DNA of 43,412 nt from an uncultured bacterium. Its GTDB lineage: Bacteria; Bacillota; Clostridia; Oscillospirales; Ruminococcaceae. Each line of letters opens with the position of its first letter. Position 1 is the first letter of the stretch. The notes under the pieces are model-generated. The model did no database searches. It worked only from the letters and a program-made list of their open reading frames with translations, and was not told the DNA's origin. A program made the translations under genes and the position numbers. Where the stretch lies: contig CAJMLQ010000011.1 of the NCBI GenBank assembly GCA_905214265.1, positions 1-43,412 on the forward strand, read 5' to 3'. Below are positions 34,813 to 43,030 of this stretch, one piece after another.

Positions 34813-34868
34813 ATATTTTTCTCCTTTTCTGTAATTCTTTTCGTCCATAAAGCCGCTGCTTCCGCGCC

Positions 34869-35924
34869 TTAACCTTCCCCATAGATTCCCCGGGCGTTTT
34901 CGATCCAGAATGCGTCATTCTGGAATTCCTCATACCAATAGTCCGCCTCGTCCGAATCGGTGCAATGCACCTCCACATTGGCGATAAAGCCGGGGTCGAC
35001 GACGCAATACCATGCCATCGGAACGACATTGCCGTAGGCGTCTGTCCCCTCGCCGCAGGCGATGATCACATTTCCTTGCAACTCCATCCTCACACGGGCA
35101 TCAAAGGTCTCCAAGAATGCGTCAGTGGTCCACCCCGATTCGTTGGACTCGATCCAGAAGAGCATCCCGGTATCCCACAGGGTATAGAAATTCATTTTCC
35201 CGTTTTCATCCAAGGTGCCTTCCGAGGAAAACACATCGGGATACGTCAGCAGCAGGCCGGTGGATTCATCATAGTAAGTGGATTCATCATAGTAAGTATT
35301 GTAGGAAGCCTCTCCGTCCTCGGTGGATCCCTCATCGCCTCGCACATCGTCATGGGCGGCATAGAAGCCAGACCCCATATAGGGAACGTCCGAGGGGAAT
35401 GTGTTGATGGAAGAAGACAGGTTCTCCAAGACCAGCTCCTGGCCACCATCCATGGTGTAATAGATATTTTCGGCGTCCAGATTCTCGGTCAGGGTGCGCC
35501 AAAGGCTGTCCATCATGAACCAGCACTGGGAATCATAGTCAAAGAAGAAGAACTCCTCCTTCTGCTCCCGGTCGTCCAGCCCTGCAACCAGCGTAGAATC
35601 CGCAGCCCAGTCCACGATCCAGCCGTCCTCGGTCTGGCTGGCGGTGATGGTAAAGTCCAGCCCAGTCAGCTCGCTGAGTGATTGGGCCAGTTCCTCGGCA
35701 GTCTTTTGGGCACCGGTATATTCGATGGGGTATTCTTTGACCTCATCGGCATAGAAAACGGCATAGAGGATATCGGTCTGGGTACGCTCTGCTGCACTCG
35801 GTGCCGGTTCCGCCGGCGTCGATGAGTTTGACGTGTCGGATGGCGATGCACGCTTGCAGGCCGAAAGGCTCAGTAGGAACAGTACGGAAAGTGTAAGCAC
35901 CCAAAAATTGCGAAAGTTTTTCAT
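34869..35924 (-). CDS. Lipoprotein with GerMN-like N-terminal region
   Basis: This 351-residue protein has a lipoprotein signal peptide (MKNFRNFWVLTLSVLFLL, lipobox LSAC at about 20-23) and a Ser/Pro/Ala-rich tether. The first folded part (YAVFYADEVKEYPIEYTGAQ to DWAADSTLVAG) resembles the GerMN-type fold of spore germination and LpqB-like proteins, though this is tentative. The remainder is acidic and rich in Trp and Tyr, and I do not recognise it. A tandem 18-base duplication (35262-35297) encodes the repeated TYYDES. It is the third lipoprotein in the operon and precedes the DUF3137-like gene by 56 bases. Confidence 0.7.
   Translation of the reverse strand: MKNFRNFWVLTLSVLFLLSLSACKRASPSDTSNSSTPAEPAPSAAERTQTDILYAVFYADEVKEYPIEYTGAQKTAEELAQSLSELTGLDFTITASQTEDGWIVDWAADSTLVAGLDDREQKEEFFFFDYDSQCWFMMDSLWRTLTENLDAENIYYTMDGGQELVLENLSSSINTFPSDVPYMGSGFYAAHDDVRGDEGSTEDGEASYNTYYDESTYYDESTGLLLTYPDVFSSEGTLDENGKMNFYTLWDTGMLFWIESNESGWTTDAFLETFDARVRMELQGNVIIACGEGTDAYGNVVPMAWYCVVDPGFIANVEVHCTDSDEADYWYEEFQNDAFWIENARGIYGEG
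35262..35297. repeat. Two-copy 18-base tandem repeat inside a lipoprotein gene
   Basis: The unit GGATTCATCATAGTAAGT occurs twice in direct succession. It is in frame and duplicates six residues (TYYDES), so copy number could change without breaking the gene. Confidence 0.9.
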
Positions 35925-35950
35925 TTTTCATTTCCTTTCTATCCGTTGAC

Positions 35951-36516
35951 TCAGTCACAAATGCGGAAGAACAGGTAGTTGTAAGGTTCTTCCGAGTCGC
36001 CATCCATAATATAGCTCTCAGCCATAGGGTCACTCTGCTGCTTCCGCTTCATGAAGTCCTCATAGTTGTCCTCCTCCAGCTCGGCGGCAAAAACAAGGCC
36101 GTCATATCCTTCGGGCAGGTAAACCATATAGCTCTTGGTGAAAACCATATACCAATCCGCCACATAGAATTCAGTCTCTGTGGAGAAAGAATGGTCACGT
36201 CGCTGTTGCCGTCGCCGTTCAAATCAGAGAAGTCTATGCCCTGATACATCCCCCACGCGTTGTCCGCAAGGGTGATCGGATAGTCCACATAGGCGAACAG
36301 GGTCTGGACCTCCTCGTCGTAATAAAACGTGGCGTCTGCTTTGTGGACACATACCAGGATGTCGGTGCCCTCACCGCCGCGGGTGATGGTGCCGCCGTCG
36401 GCCACAATGCCCCATGTGCGCTAATCGGTACCGGTGATGCCGCCGTTAAAGCCGCAGGCCGCCAGGTTCAGGCAGAGAACCGACGCCAGCAGAAGCGCAA
36501 GATTCTTGTTCCACAC
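35951..36516 (-). pseudogene. Second lipoprotein, disabled by a stop codon and a frameshift
   Basis: A GTG at 36516 opens a lipoprotein signal peptide (NKNLALLLASVLCLNLAACG) that runs into an in-frame TAG at 36423-36421. The same frame then continues TWGIVADGGTITRGGEGTDILVCV. It includes FSDLNGDGNSDVTILSP, a DxNGDGxxD calcium-loop-like motif, and then shifts frame at about 36,190. The rest (TETEFYVADWYMVFTKSYMVYLPEGYDGLVFAAELEE) ends at 35951. It is a shorter paralogue of the lipoprotein encoded just upstream: both have LAAC, a TRGGE block followed by a strand, and a D-x-G-D-x-x-x-D loop. The 566-base length fits one lost base. Confidence 0.75.
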
Positions 36517-36540
36517 TGCGTTCGTGCTGCCTCCTTCCTT

Positions 36541-37653
36541 TTACCGCTCCATCCGGTAATATGTGTCCTCCTCGCCCCAGACGATGACGCCATCCTCCCC
36601 GTCTTCCGCAAAGTAAAACACCCGAAGGCTCATTTCACGCACGGAAGAATCCGCACAGAAGATATTGGGCCCATCTGTTTCGAAGAAGAATGTGCCATGG
36701 TCTATTTCCGCAGCCTCTGCGCTGCCGGGTGTACGCTGGCAGAGGCTCCAGCTGCCAGCGCTGTCGATGACGATGTAACGTTCCGCCGAACGGTCGTTGT
36801 CCAGGTACCAGGTGCCCTGGAGCGCCGAAGCAGCCAAATGGTACGTCCGGGGCTCCTCGCGGCTGAAGATGCCGCAGTCGGAGATGGAGAGCTGGTCACT
36901 CTCCAGCTCGATTTGTCTGCCGTTGATGGAGCTGCCGATGGCGCCGCCCTGGTAGCAGTAGACATAGGTGGCGTCCCAGTCCGGTTCATACCACAGGGAA
37001 CCAACGTCTATCGAATCTCCACCGGCATAGAGCGTCCAGCAGCCATAGGCGTCAAACTCCAGGTATACTTCCTCGCGATCATATTTGCTGCCCGCATCTG
37101 CACCGCCCTTCCAGAGCCCCTCGTACTTACTGAAATCATATTCCGATTCCTCCGACGTTTCCGGTTCCTCCGGCTCCTCATCGGGATATCTGACCACAAT
37201 AGATTGGTAGAACGTGGAGCCATCCGGCTGATAAACATACCCCCCGTCTTCCTCCCAATGCCACGAAATATTCGATTCGCTCATATTCAAATGATAGAGG
37301 GTTGCCTGCAGATCACCGTTGTTGTCACCGGTAACATCACGGAAATCCATGGAGCCAAGCACCCAGTCCTCATTCCATATATCCCGATCATAGAGTTCCT
37401 CTGTCGGAAGCATGGCCGTGTCAAATAACGCGTGCTCATCGTCATCGCAATAGAGATATATCGCATTTTGATCGCAGACGGCAAACACAATGGTCTGCTC
37501 CCCGCCCCGCGTAACCATGCCATAGTCAATAATCACATCGGTGTCGCGCAATTTTCTGCCATGCGAACCGTCGCCGTTGCCGCCGCAAGCCGCCAGGCTC
37601 AGGCACAAAACCAGCGTCAGGAAAAGACTTGCATACTTTTTCCAAATTTTCAT
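36541..37653 (-). CDS. Lipoprotein with a calcium-loop-like motif
   Basis: From the ATG at 37653, with GAGGAAA upstream, this is a 370-residue lipoprotein: signal peptide MKIWKKYASLFLTLVLCLSL and lipobox LAAC. The first domain (IDYGMVTRGGEQTIVFAVCDQ to GSMDFRDVTGDNNGDLQATLYHL) carries a DVTGDNNGD loop like those of FG-GAP or EF-hand-type calcium sites. After a Glu/Pro/Ser linker (PDEEPEEPETSEESEYD) comes a second beta-rich domain (YEGLWKGGADAGSKYDREEVYLEF to the end) with repeated W/Y-rich strands, resembling lipocalin-like or binding domains. The function is unknown. It follows the DUF2442 gene by 16 bases and precedes its pseudogene paralogue. Confidence 0.75.
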   Translation of the reverse strand: MKIWKKYASLFLTLVLCLSLAACGGNGDGSHGRKLRDTDVIIDYGMVTRGGEQTIVFAVCDQNAIYLYCDDDEHALFDTAMLPTEELYDRDIWNEDWVLGSMDFRDVTGDNNGDLQATLYHLNMSESNISWHWEEDGGYVYQPDGSTFYQSIVVRYPDEEPEEPETSEESEYDFSKYEGLWKGGADAGSKYDREEVYLEFDAYGCWTLYAGGDSIDVGSLWYEPDWDATYVYCYQGGAIGSSINGRQIELESDQLSISDCGIFSREEPRTYHLAASALQGTWYLDNDRSAERYIVIDSAGSWSLCQRTPGSAEAAEIDHGTFFFETDGPNIFCADSSVREMSLRVFYFAEDGEDGVIVWGEEDTYYRMER

Positions 37654-37669
37654 ATCCGTTTCCTCATTT

Positions 37670-37924
37670 TTAATCAGTGGTGTTCCCGTGCTCCTGCTCC
37701 GCCATGGACAGTATTTCATCGTGGTTCAGCTCTACATTGCCGAATCGGACAAAAATGCCGTTGGTCACGGCGCTGTTCCACACCTGCGGGTCGGCCAGCG
37801 ACCGGAAGCGGATCTTGTCCAGATGTGGATTCATGTCCAACAGCAGGCGGCTGCCGGAGATGAAATCCACCTGCTGGACAAATCCGTCCAACGGCTTGAC
37901 CGCTGAAATGTATCTTCGTTCCAT
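37670..37924 (-). CDS. DUF2442 family protein
   Basis: This 84-residue protein fits DUF2442: it begins RYISAVKPLDGFVQQVDFISGSRLLLDMNPHL, continues with FRSLADPQVWNSAVTNGIFVRFGNVELNHDEIL and ends soon after. The family is a small alpha/beta domain often found as the second gene of putative toxin-antitoxin pairs with DUF4160, but no DUF4160 gene is visible here. It starts at an ATG with AGGAGG nine bases upstream and is the first gene of the operon that continues with the lipoproteins, DUF3137 proteins and LemA. Confidence 0.82.
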   Translation of the reverse strand: MERRYISAVKPLDGFVQQVDFISGSRLLLDMNPHLDKIRFRSLADPQVWNSAVTNGIFVRFGNVELNHDEILSMAEQEHGNTTD

Positions 37925-37950
37925 TTAAGTCCTCCTCGCCTATGGTATAA

Positions 37951-37989
37951 AAAATCCACCGTACACGATCAAATTATACGGTGGATTTT
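37951..37989 (-). terminator. Terminator of the LAL regulator gene, overlapping the next promoter
   Basis: Thirteen-base perfect arms (37951-37963 and 37977-37989) are followed on the minus strand by six T residues. The loop contains the TATAAT of the candidate promoter for the downstream operon. Confidence 0.8.
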
Positions 37990-38015
37990 AATGAAAAAAC
38001 ATTAACCAAAGGTTA
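37973..38015 (-). promoter_or_regulatory. Candidate activator-dependent promoter of the DUF2442-LemA operon
   Basis: A perfect TATAAT (37978-37973) lacks a good -35. A perfect inverted repeat TAACC-AAA-GGTTA (38003-38015) is centred about 43 bases upstream of the expected start site, the class II activator position. It overlaps the stop codon of the LuxR-type regulator gene. Confidence 0.45.
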
Positions 38016-40507
38016 GGTCTTTTGCGAGAACAGATCAGACAGCTTCTTTCTCTTGGTTCGGGTATCGCCCTCGATATGAAGTTTGGAATAAATCTGATTG
38101 ATGTATTGTTTGATACTGCCCTCGGAGAGGAACAGCTTTTCCGCGATCTCCCGGTTGGACAGACGTTCGGCCAGCAGACCTACGATCTCCCACTCCCGCT
38201 CCGTCAGCGGAGCCAGCACTGCGGGGCGCACCGCCTGATCCTGCATCTGCTTTCGCCGCGCCTCATACCCATCGCCAAGCTGCACAATGCGTTTGACAAG
38301 CGTATTATGTTCTGCGCAGCATCCCAGCAAGTCCCTCAGATAGCGGTAGTTCTCCACAAACGGTATCAGAAATTCATCCGGCTCTGCATCCCGAAGCGCT
38401 TGCTCCAGCACTTCCCGCGCTTCCGGCCGTTTGCCCAGCATCTCATAGGCCGCAGCCACCTGAATGCGCAGGTGCAGGGTCACCAATGCGTAGTGCATGG
38501 TATCGCACACAGCCAGCTGTCCCTCGCTGCGGCCGATGACCTTGGCGTAAGCGCCCTGGGCCAGATACACCTGGTTCTCAATCATCTCCATCATCGGCTT
38601 GCCCGGCGCAAGGAAATGGATGGTGGAGAGCTGGTGCTCTGCGAAAACAGGCGGGATCTTGTCCGTCGCGCCCAGCAGTGCGTGGTAATAGGCGCTGGTG
38701 GCGCTCCAGATGTTCAGCCATGCGGCGTTGTGCTTGCGCAGCAAAGCCTCACGGCGTTCCTCGAAGGAATAGCGCTGCTCCATATCCATATGCAGACAGA
38801 GCCGCCGTGCCAAAAAGTCGCAGCACAGCGCCATGTTCTCCTGCCCGTTGCCCTCGATTTGGGCATAGGCGCTTTCCAGCTCGATGTGCGCATCCGTGAA
38901 ATGGCCCTGCATGAACGCCGCCTCGGCCAGCATGATTTTTTCCGCGCCATGTCCGTGGCCGTTGGTGATTTTATAATAGTGGGGCATACATTCGTCCATC
39001 TCCGCAAGCTCGCTTTGCAGCTCACCGTGCGCACGGTAGAACATCATCAGCACGGACGGCGAGCCAAAGGTCCAGCCGCCACTTTTGTGAATGCTGATCG
39101 CAGGGCGGGACATCTGCGCGCTGGCGCTTCGGTGCAGACGGCTCATGGCGCTGATATCGTTGTAGCAGAGGAAGCTCATGATCAGGTCGCACTCACCCAG
39201 CAGATTGCCTCGCTCCTGCGGGGAAAGCTCAGACTGCTCCCGTATGGCGGTCAGCAAAAGTTCTTTCAATTCCAGCATTTTGGGGATATTCCGCCAGTTG
39301 GACATACTGCGCATCAGCACCAGGAGCGCAAGAGGATGGGCTTTCAGAATGGAAACGGGACACGCTGCAATGTCATCCAGCACCGTCTGCGGGTCCAGCG
39401 AGGAGAGCAGAATGCCTGCGTCCTGTTCCACAACACGGAGCAGGGCGTCGTAATTGCCACTCCGCCGGTTCGCAGTGATGGCGTGCAGATACTGCCTGTG
39501 GCTCTCGTACCAGGTTCCCAGCCGCTCCAGATAGAGGGCCTGTTTTCTCGTTTCCATTGTCAGGAAGGTGCGCTCGGCACATTCCTTCATCATGTGGTGG
39601 AACCGGAACGTCACGCCGTCCGGCAGACATTTTACAAATGCATTTTGTTCCGTCAACGCGGTCAGCAGCGCTTCCGCATGGGCGTCGCCGGTGACAAACT
39701 GCGCCATTTGCACGGTGAACTCATCGGCAAGGCCCATGACCGCCAAAAACTCCCGCTGCTTTTCGGGGAGCGGGTCGATCATAGCGGCGGTGAAGGTGGC
39801 ATAGATGTCGGAGTTGTGGTCGGGCAGCACCCCACGCTCGGAGAGGGTCCGCAGGTTCAGATAGACGGCGGAAAACCAACCCTCGCTGGAATAGAGTAGG
39901 GCCTCGACCTGCGCATCGGAAAGCTCCGTGCCGCAGCGGTGGGCATAGATGGCCAGCTCCGTGTGGTTCAGCCGCAGCTGCTCCGTACCGATCCGGTAAA
40001 CCTTGCTCCCCAGCCGGACGGTTTCCGCGGCGGGCAGAAAGCGGTCCCGGCTGGCGGCGATCAGATGCACATTGCCGGGCAGGCGGTTTGCAAGGGTGCA
40101 GAGAAACCTGGAAACACGCAGGTCCGTCAATAGGTGAAAATCGTCAATAAAGATGTAGTAGGCGGTTTCTCCCGCCAGTTCATGGCAGAGGTCGTCCGTC
40201 AGCAGTCCTGCCCTGGCGGCATCCGTGGGGCAGGGATAGTCCCGCAGGAAGTCCAAGCCCGCCCGGCCAAAGGCGTCCTGCACGCTTTTCCAAAAAATCG
40301 CAAGGTTGTCAGAATATACGCTGATACGGACGATCCGCAGCGGCTCCACCTTGGTCCGCTGCTCCAGATACCAGTTTACCGCCGTTGTTTTGCCGTAGCC
40401 CATGGGGCCACCACCGTGGTCAGAGCGCAGCGGGAGATGGGCCGCAGGCTCTCCTGTAAGCGCTCGGATATGTAGATCGTATTCAGACTCCATTTCGGTT
40501 TTGGCAT
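38013..40507 (-). pseudogene. Large LuxR-family (LAL/MalT-type) transcriptional regulator with one frameshift
   Basis: From the ATG at 40507, with GGAGGTGAA upstream, the frame reads MPKPKWSLNTIYISERLQES and on to ALTTVVAP, then is broken at a run of four C residues (plus-strand G run 40404-40407). The rest, from MGYGKTTAVNWYLEQR, is in another frame and open to 38013. Adding one C gives about 831 residues: P-loop APMGYGKTT, Walker B YYIFIDDFHLLTD, a sensor block LIAASRDRF, a long helical-repeat middle, and a C-terminal LuxR helix-turn-helix (LTEREWEIVGLLAERLSNREIAEKLFLSEGSIKQYINQIYSKL). LAL regulators are ATP-dependent activators responding to small inducers. The frame also stays open upstream of the shift, which hides the break. 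It may be a true gene if the base is an assembly error. Confidence 0.8.
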
Positions 40508-40512
40508 GCTGT

Positions 40513-40713
40513 TCACCTCCGGCTCGTTTTATTGGTATCCGCTTTCCGCGGATCAGACGGCTTTTTCGCGTCCTCTGGAATTGCCCAGGATCTTCCAAAG
40601 CGGGATGCACCGGGGATGCGCCCCTCGGTGCAATATTGGCTGACCCGCCGCTCCGATACACCCCAGCGGCGGGATGCCTCCCGTATGGAAATATACCCTT
40701 TTATTTCACCCAT
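40513..40713 (-). CDS. Small excisionase-like helix-turn-helix protein
   Basis: From the ATG at 40713, with GGAGGTGCG directly upstream, this is a 66-residue protein. GYISIREASRRWGVSERRVSQYCTEGRIPGASRFGRSWAIPEDAKKP is the winged MerR/Xis-type DNA-binding fold used by excisionases and small regulators of mobile elements. It ends five bases before the LAL regulator start, so the two are co-transcribed. It may regulate the pair or act with a recombinase. Confidence 0.83.
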   Translation of the reverse strand: MGEIKGYISIREASRRWGVSERRVSQYCTEGRIPGASRFGRSWAIPEDAKKPSDPRKADTNKTSRR

Positions 40714-40749
40714 ATCGCACCTCCGTCCAGACAGGATCAAACTGGATAC

Positions 40750-40778
40750 ATTATATACGAATATCGGAAGAAAAACAA
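40750..40778 (-). promoter_or_regulatory. Candidate promoter of the HTH-LAL regulator pair
   Basis: TTGTTT (40778-40773), a 17-base spacer and a perfect TATAAT (40755-40750) on the minus strand, about 37 bases before the HTH start. Confidence 0.6.
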
Positions 40779-40899
40779 TATACGCTGCCGTTTATCAGCA
40801 AAAAATCGGTATGGTCATACCTGCGTACAAGCATACATCCTTCCACTGCTGGGCGGATTCGGGACTTTTGCCCGTTAGAACATGCACCCGCCGACACAC

Positions 40900-40937
40900 A
40901 AAAAAAGCGGGAGTACATCGTTCAAAATGCACTCCCG
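40900..40937 (-). terminator. Terminator of the relaxase gene
   Basis: Arms 40908-40918 and 40927-40937 pair over 11 bases with one G-T pair and are followed on the minus strand by a run of T residues. It lies nine bases after the mobA stop. Confidence 0.85.
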
Positions 40938-40945
40938 ATGAAATT

Positions 40946-42652
40946 TTATCGCTCCCAACTGTCTCTGCTTTTCTTTTTGTTCTGCTTCTGCTGTGCCTGC
41001 CGTTGCTGTTTCTGAAGCAGATGTTCGCGGATGGAGCGTGCTTCTGCTTCTTCATGGAGCAGATTTGCTACATGCCGCTTGCTGTCATACATCATCATCA
41101 GATCGTATTTCTCACCGTAGGCATCCTGCACTCGCTGTGCGGTTTGGCGTTCCTGCTCAGGGCGAATAGTCCGTCGTGCTTCATACAGCTCAAGGGGGTC
41201 AAATTTAGCCGCCTGTGCTTGCAGTTCGGCGTACTGTTTAAGGGCATTGTCAAGCTCGGCGGCATACTTGGCTTCGCTTGCTTCCAACTTTTTTAGCCCG
41301 TCCTCCAAAGTGCGGATTTCCTTACGGAAGCTGTCAGCGGTAGCATTCTCTGGAAATTCCATCCGCCGGAGCAGCACCGCCTTTTCAGAGCGCAATTCCT
41401 CCAAATCCTCCGTCATCTCCGCAATCCGCTTGGCAAGGTCACGGTGCTTCAAAACATGAACCACCGGCGTTTCTTTTTTCTCGGTCAAAAGTGTTTTACG
41501 TTCTTTGGATTTTGCCTTGATTTTGTCGGTGATGGCAACATATTCTGCCATTTCGTCACGGAACAGATTTAAGGACTGCTTAATGCTGTGCTTACCGTTT
41601 CCAATATGCAAGAGCTGATACTTGAAAATAATCATATTGCTCCGTAGCTTTTCCATTGCCTCCGCTATGGCAGGAACCGTATTTTTAACCGCATGCATCA
41701 GCTTCTTAACCGTCGCTTTCAGCTCACGGAGCAAAGCATTGTCTGCCTTAATCTGGCGGTTGATTTCACAGCGGTCAGAGATAACACCCTTTTTCTCCAA
41801 CGCACGGGCAACCACACCCTCGTGAATGGTAGGCTGCTCAGTCAAGCCCCGGTCTGCATGGCTGCGGTGGTCAATGCGCTCGTCGTGTCCGTATCGCTCC
41901 AGATACCAGTTAGTCACATCAGCCCACGCCTTGCGCCACTCCACAAGCTGTTCCTCGCTGTTCCAACGCTCGGCAATGGGATTCTGTCTGCCGAACTTGG
42001 TGCTTTTCGGGTGCTTGTTGGCTCGTTCATATCCGTGCTTCTCCGCTTCGGATTGCGGCATATACACTTTCTTGCGCCCGACCTTGTAGGAATATTGCTT
42101 CTCCCATCCGTCAGCCTGTGCCACCTTGAACTCAGCGGCGGTAAAGCCCCGTTCCTCGCCGTTTCTGACACAGAGATATTCTTTCTCGGTTTTATACTGC
42201 CAGTTGCCCTGCTCATCAAGCGGGCGCACCGTCAGCATGATGTGGGCGTGAGGATTATGACCGGGCGGGTGCGGATCGTGGATAGCAACGTCAGCGCACA
42301 TTCCCTCGGCAACAAAGCTGTTCTGAATGAAATCTGTTAGAAGCTCCTGCCATTGTGCCGGTGTCAGTTCGATGGGCAGAGCCGGAACAAACTCACGGGC
42401 AAGGCGGCTGTCCTTGGTCTTTTCGTTTTTCTCCACGGCGTTCCAAAGCACGCCCCGGTCTTTCCATTCGGGTGGCGCAAACTCCGGCAGAAATACCTCC
42501 TGCCACACAAGCCCTTTCTTTCGTGTAAAGTCGTGCCGTACCCCGTCATAGTCGTTTAAGATATTGGTACAGCTCAGATAAGCGGAAGCGGCAACTGCAG
42601 AGCGCCCCGAACCTCTGCTGACCACCTTCGCTTCCAAGTGATAGATCGCCAT
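40946..42652 (-). CDS. mobA: MobA/MobL family relaxase (MOBQ)
   Basis: This 568-residue protein has the MobA/MobL relaxase domain in its first roughly 220 residues. The start YHLEAKVVSRGSGRSAVAASAYLSC holds the catalytic tyrosine region. The metal-binding histidines are in AIHDPHPPGHNPHAHIMLTVRPL. The rest is a long charged coiled-coil tail (ELKATVKKLMHAVKNTVPAIAEAMEKLR and onward) ending in a Gln/Arg/Lys-rich stretch. Such relaxases nick oriT and lead the strand into a recipient using a conjugation machine supplied by another element. The candidate oriT is directly upstream. The ATG at 42652 has GGTGAGAACGG before it. Confidence 0.95.
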   Translation of the reverse strand: MAIYHLEAKVVSRGSGRSAVAASAYLSCTNILNDYDGVRHDFTRKKGLVWQEVFLPEFAPPEWKDRGVLWNAVEKNEKTKDSRLAREFVPALPIELTPAQWQELLTDFIQNSFVAEGMCADVAIHDPHPPGHNPHAHIMLTVRPLDEQGNWQYKTEKEYLCVRNGEERGFTAAEFKVAQADGWEKQYSYKVGRKKVYMPQSEAEKHGYERANKHPKSTKFGRQNPIAERWNSEEQLVEWRKAWADVTNWYLERYGHDERIDHRSHADRGLTEQPTIHEGVVARALEKKGVISDRCEINRQIKADNALLRELKATVKKLMHAVKNTVPAIAEAMEKLRSNMIIFKYQLLHIGNGKHSIKQSLNLFRDEMAEYVAITDKIKAKSKERKTLLTEKKETPVVHVLKHRDLAKRIAEMTEDLEELRSEKAVLLRRMEFPENATADSFRKEIRTLEDGLKKLEASEAKYAAELDNALKQYAELQAQAAKFDPLELYEARRTIRPEQERQTAQRVQDAYGEKYDLMMMYDSKRHVANLLHEEAEARSIREHLLQKQQRQAQQKQNKKKSRDSWER

Positions 42653-42733
42653 CCGTTCTCACCGTCCTCTCGTTTTCGGTTTTTGTTTCTTTTTCGCAAA
42701 AAGAAAATGGTGTCGCAAGAGCGATACCCATAA

Positions 42734-42976
42734 CTGCGAAAAACTGCCGGTGGCAGATTTTCGCAGGCAGGCGGCGGAATGGGGGTGGCAAATCGCCATC
42801 CCCTTGTTGTGCATATGAAGCAGAACATTGAGCCGTCTGCGTGGACAATGACAGCAGCACCGCCGTGATGTGGCATTGTCCATAAGGCTTCCGCAGAAGC
42901 CGCATCCGCCTCGCAGAGCGCACGGTTGCCGCAGGAAATACCACCGCCCCTTCGGGGTGGTGAGTAAGTGCGCCCT
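42734..42976. other. oriT: Origin of transfer with RSF1010-like nic core
   Basis: Between mobA and the DUF3847 gene lie several inverted repeats: 42734-42766 (nested stems CTGCGAAAA/TTTTCGCAG and CTGCC/GGCAG), about 42780-42803, TGGACAATG/CATTGTCCA (42842-42850, 42874-42882), GGCTTC/GAAGCC (42886-42901) and CACCGCCCC/GGGGTGGTG (42942-42962). The last is followed one base later by GTAAGTGCGCCCT (42964-42976), the conserved nic region of RSF1010-type (MOBQ) plasmids as I recall it, also placed just after an inverted repeat there. No gene is supported in 42,660-43,030. Confidence 0.78.
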
Positions 42977-42984
42977 TACGGGAG

Positions 42985-43022
42985 AAAAAAGAGGGAGGCC
43001 CCCAGTTTCCCGGAGACCTCCC
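42985..43022 (-). terminator. Terminator of the DUF3847 gene
   Basis: An 11-base stem with G-T pairs (42993-43003 with 43012-43022) is followed on the minus strand by a TCTTTTTT tract, nine bases after the DUF3847 stop. It isolates oriT from upstream transcription. Confidence 0.8.
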
Positions 43023-43030
43023 AGCGGAAT

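Noticed and set aside
36421..36423. TAG read-through or pyrrolysine insertion in the lipoprotein pseudogene
   Set aside because: The same gene also has a frameshift, and nothing in the window suggests amber recoding.
38022..39899. 625-codon open frame antisense to the LAL regulator
   Set aside because: It mirrors a clearly coding gene with a C-terminal LuxR domain; no start signal or domain is present.
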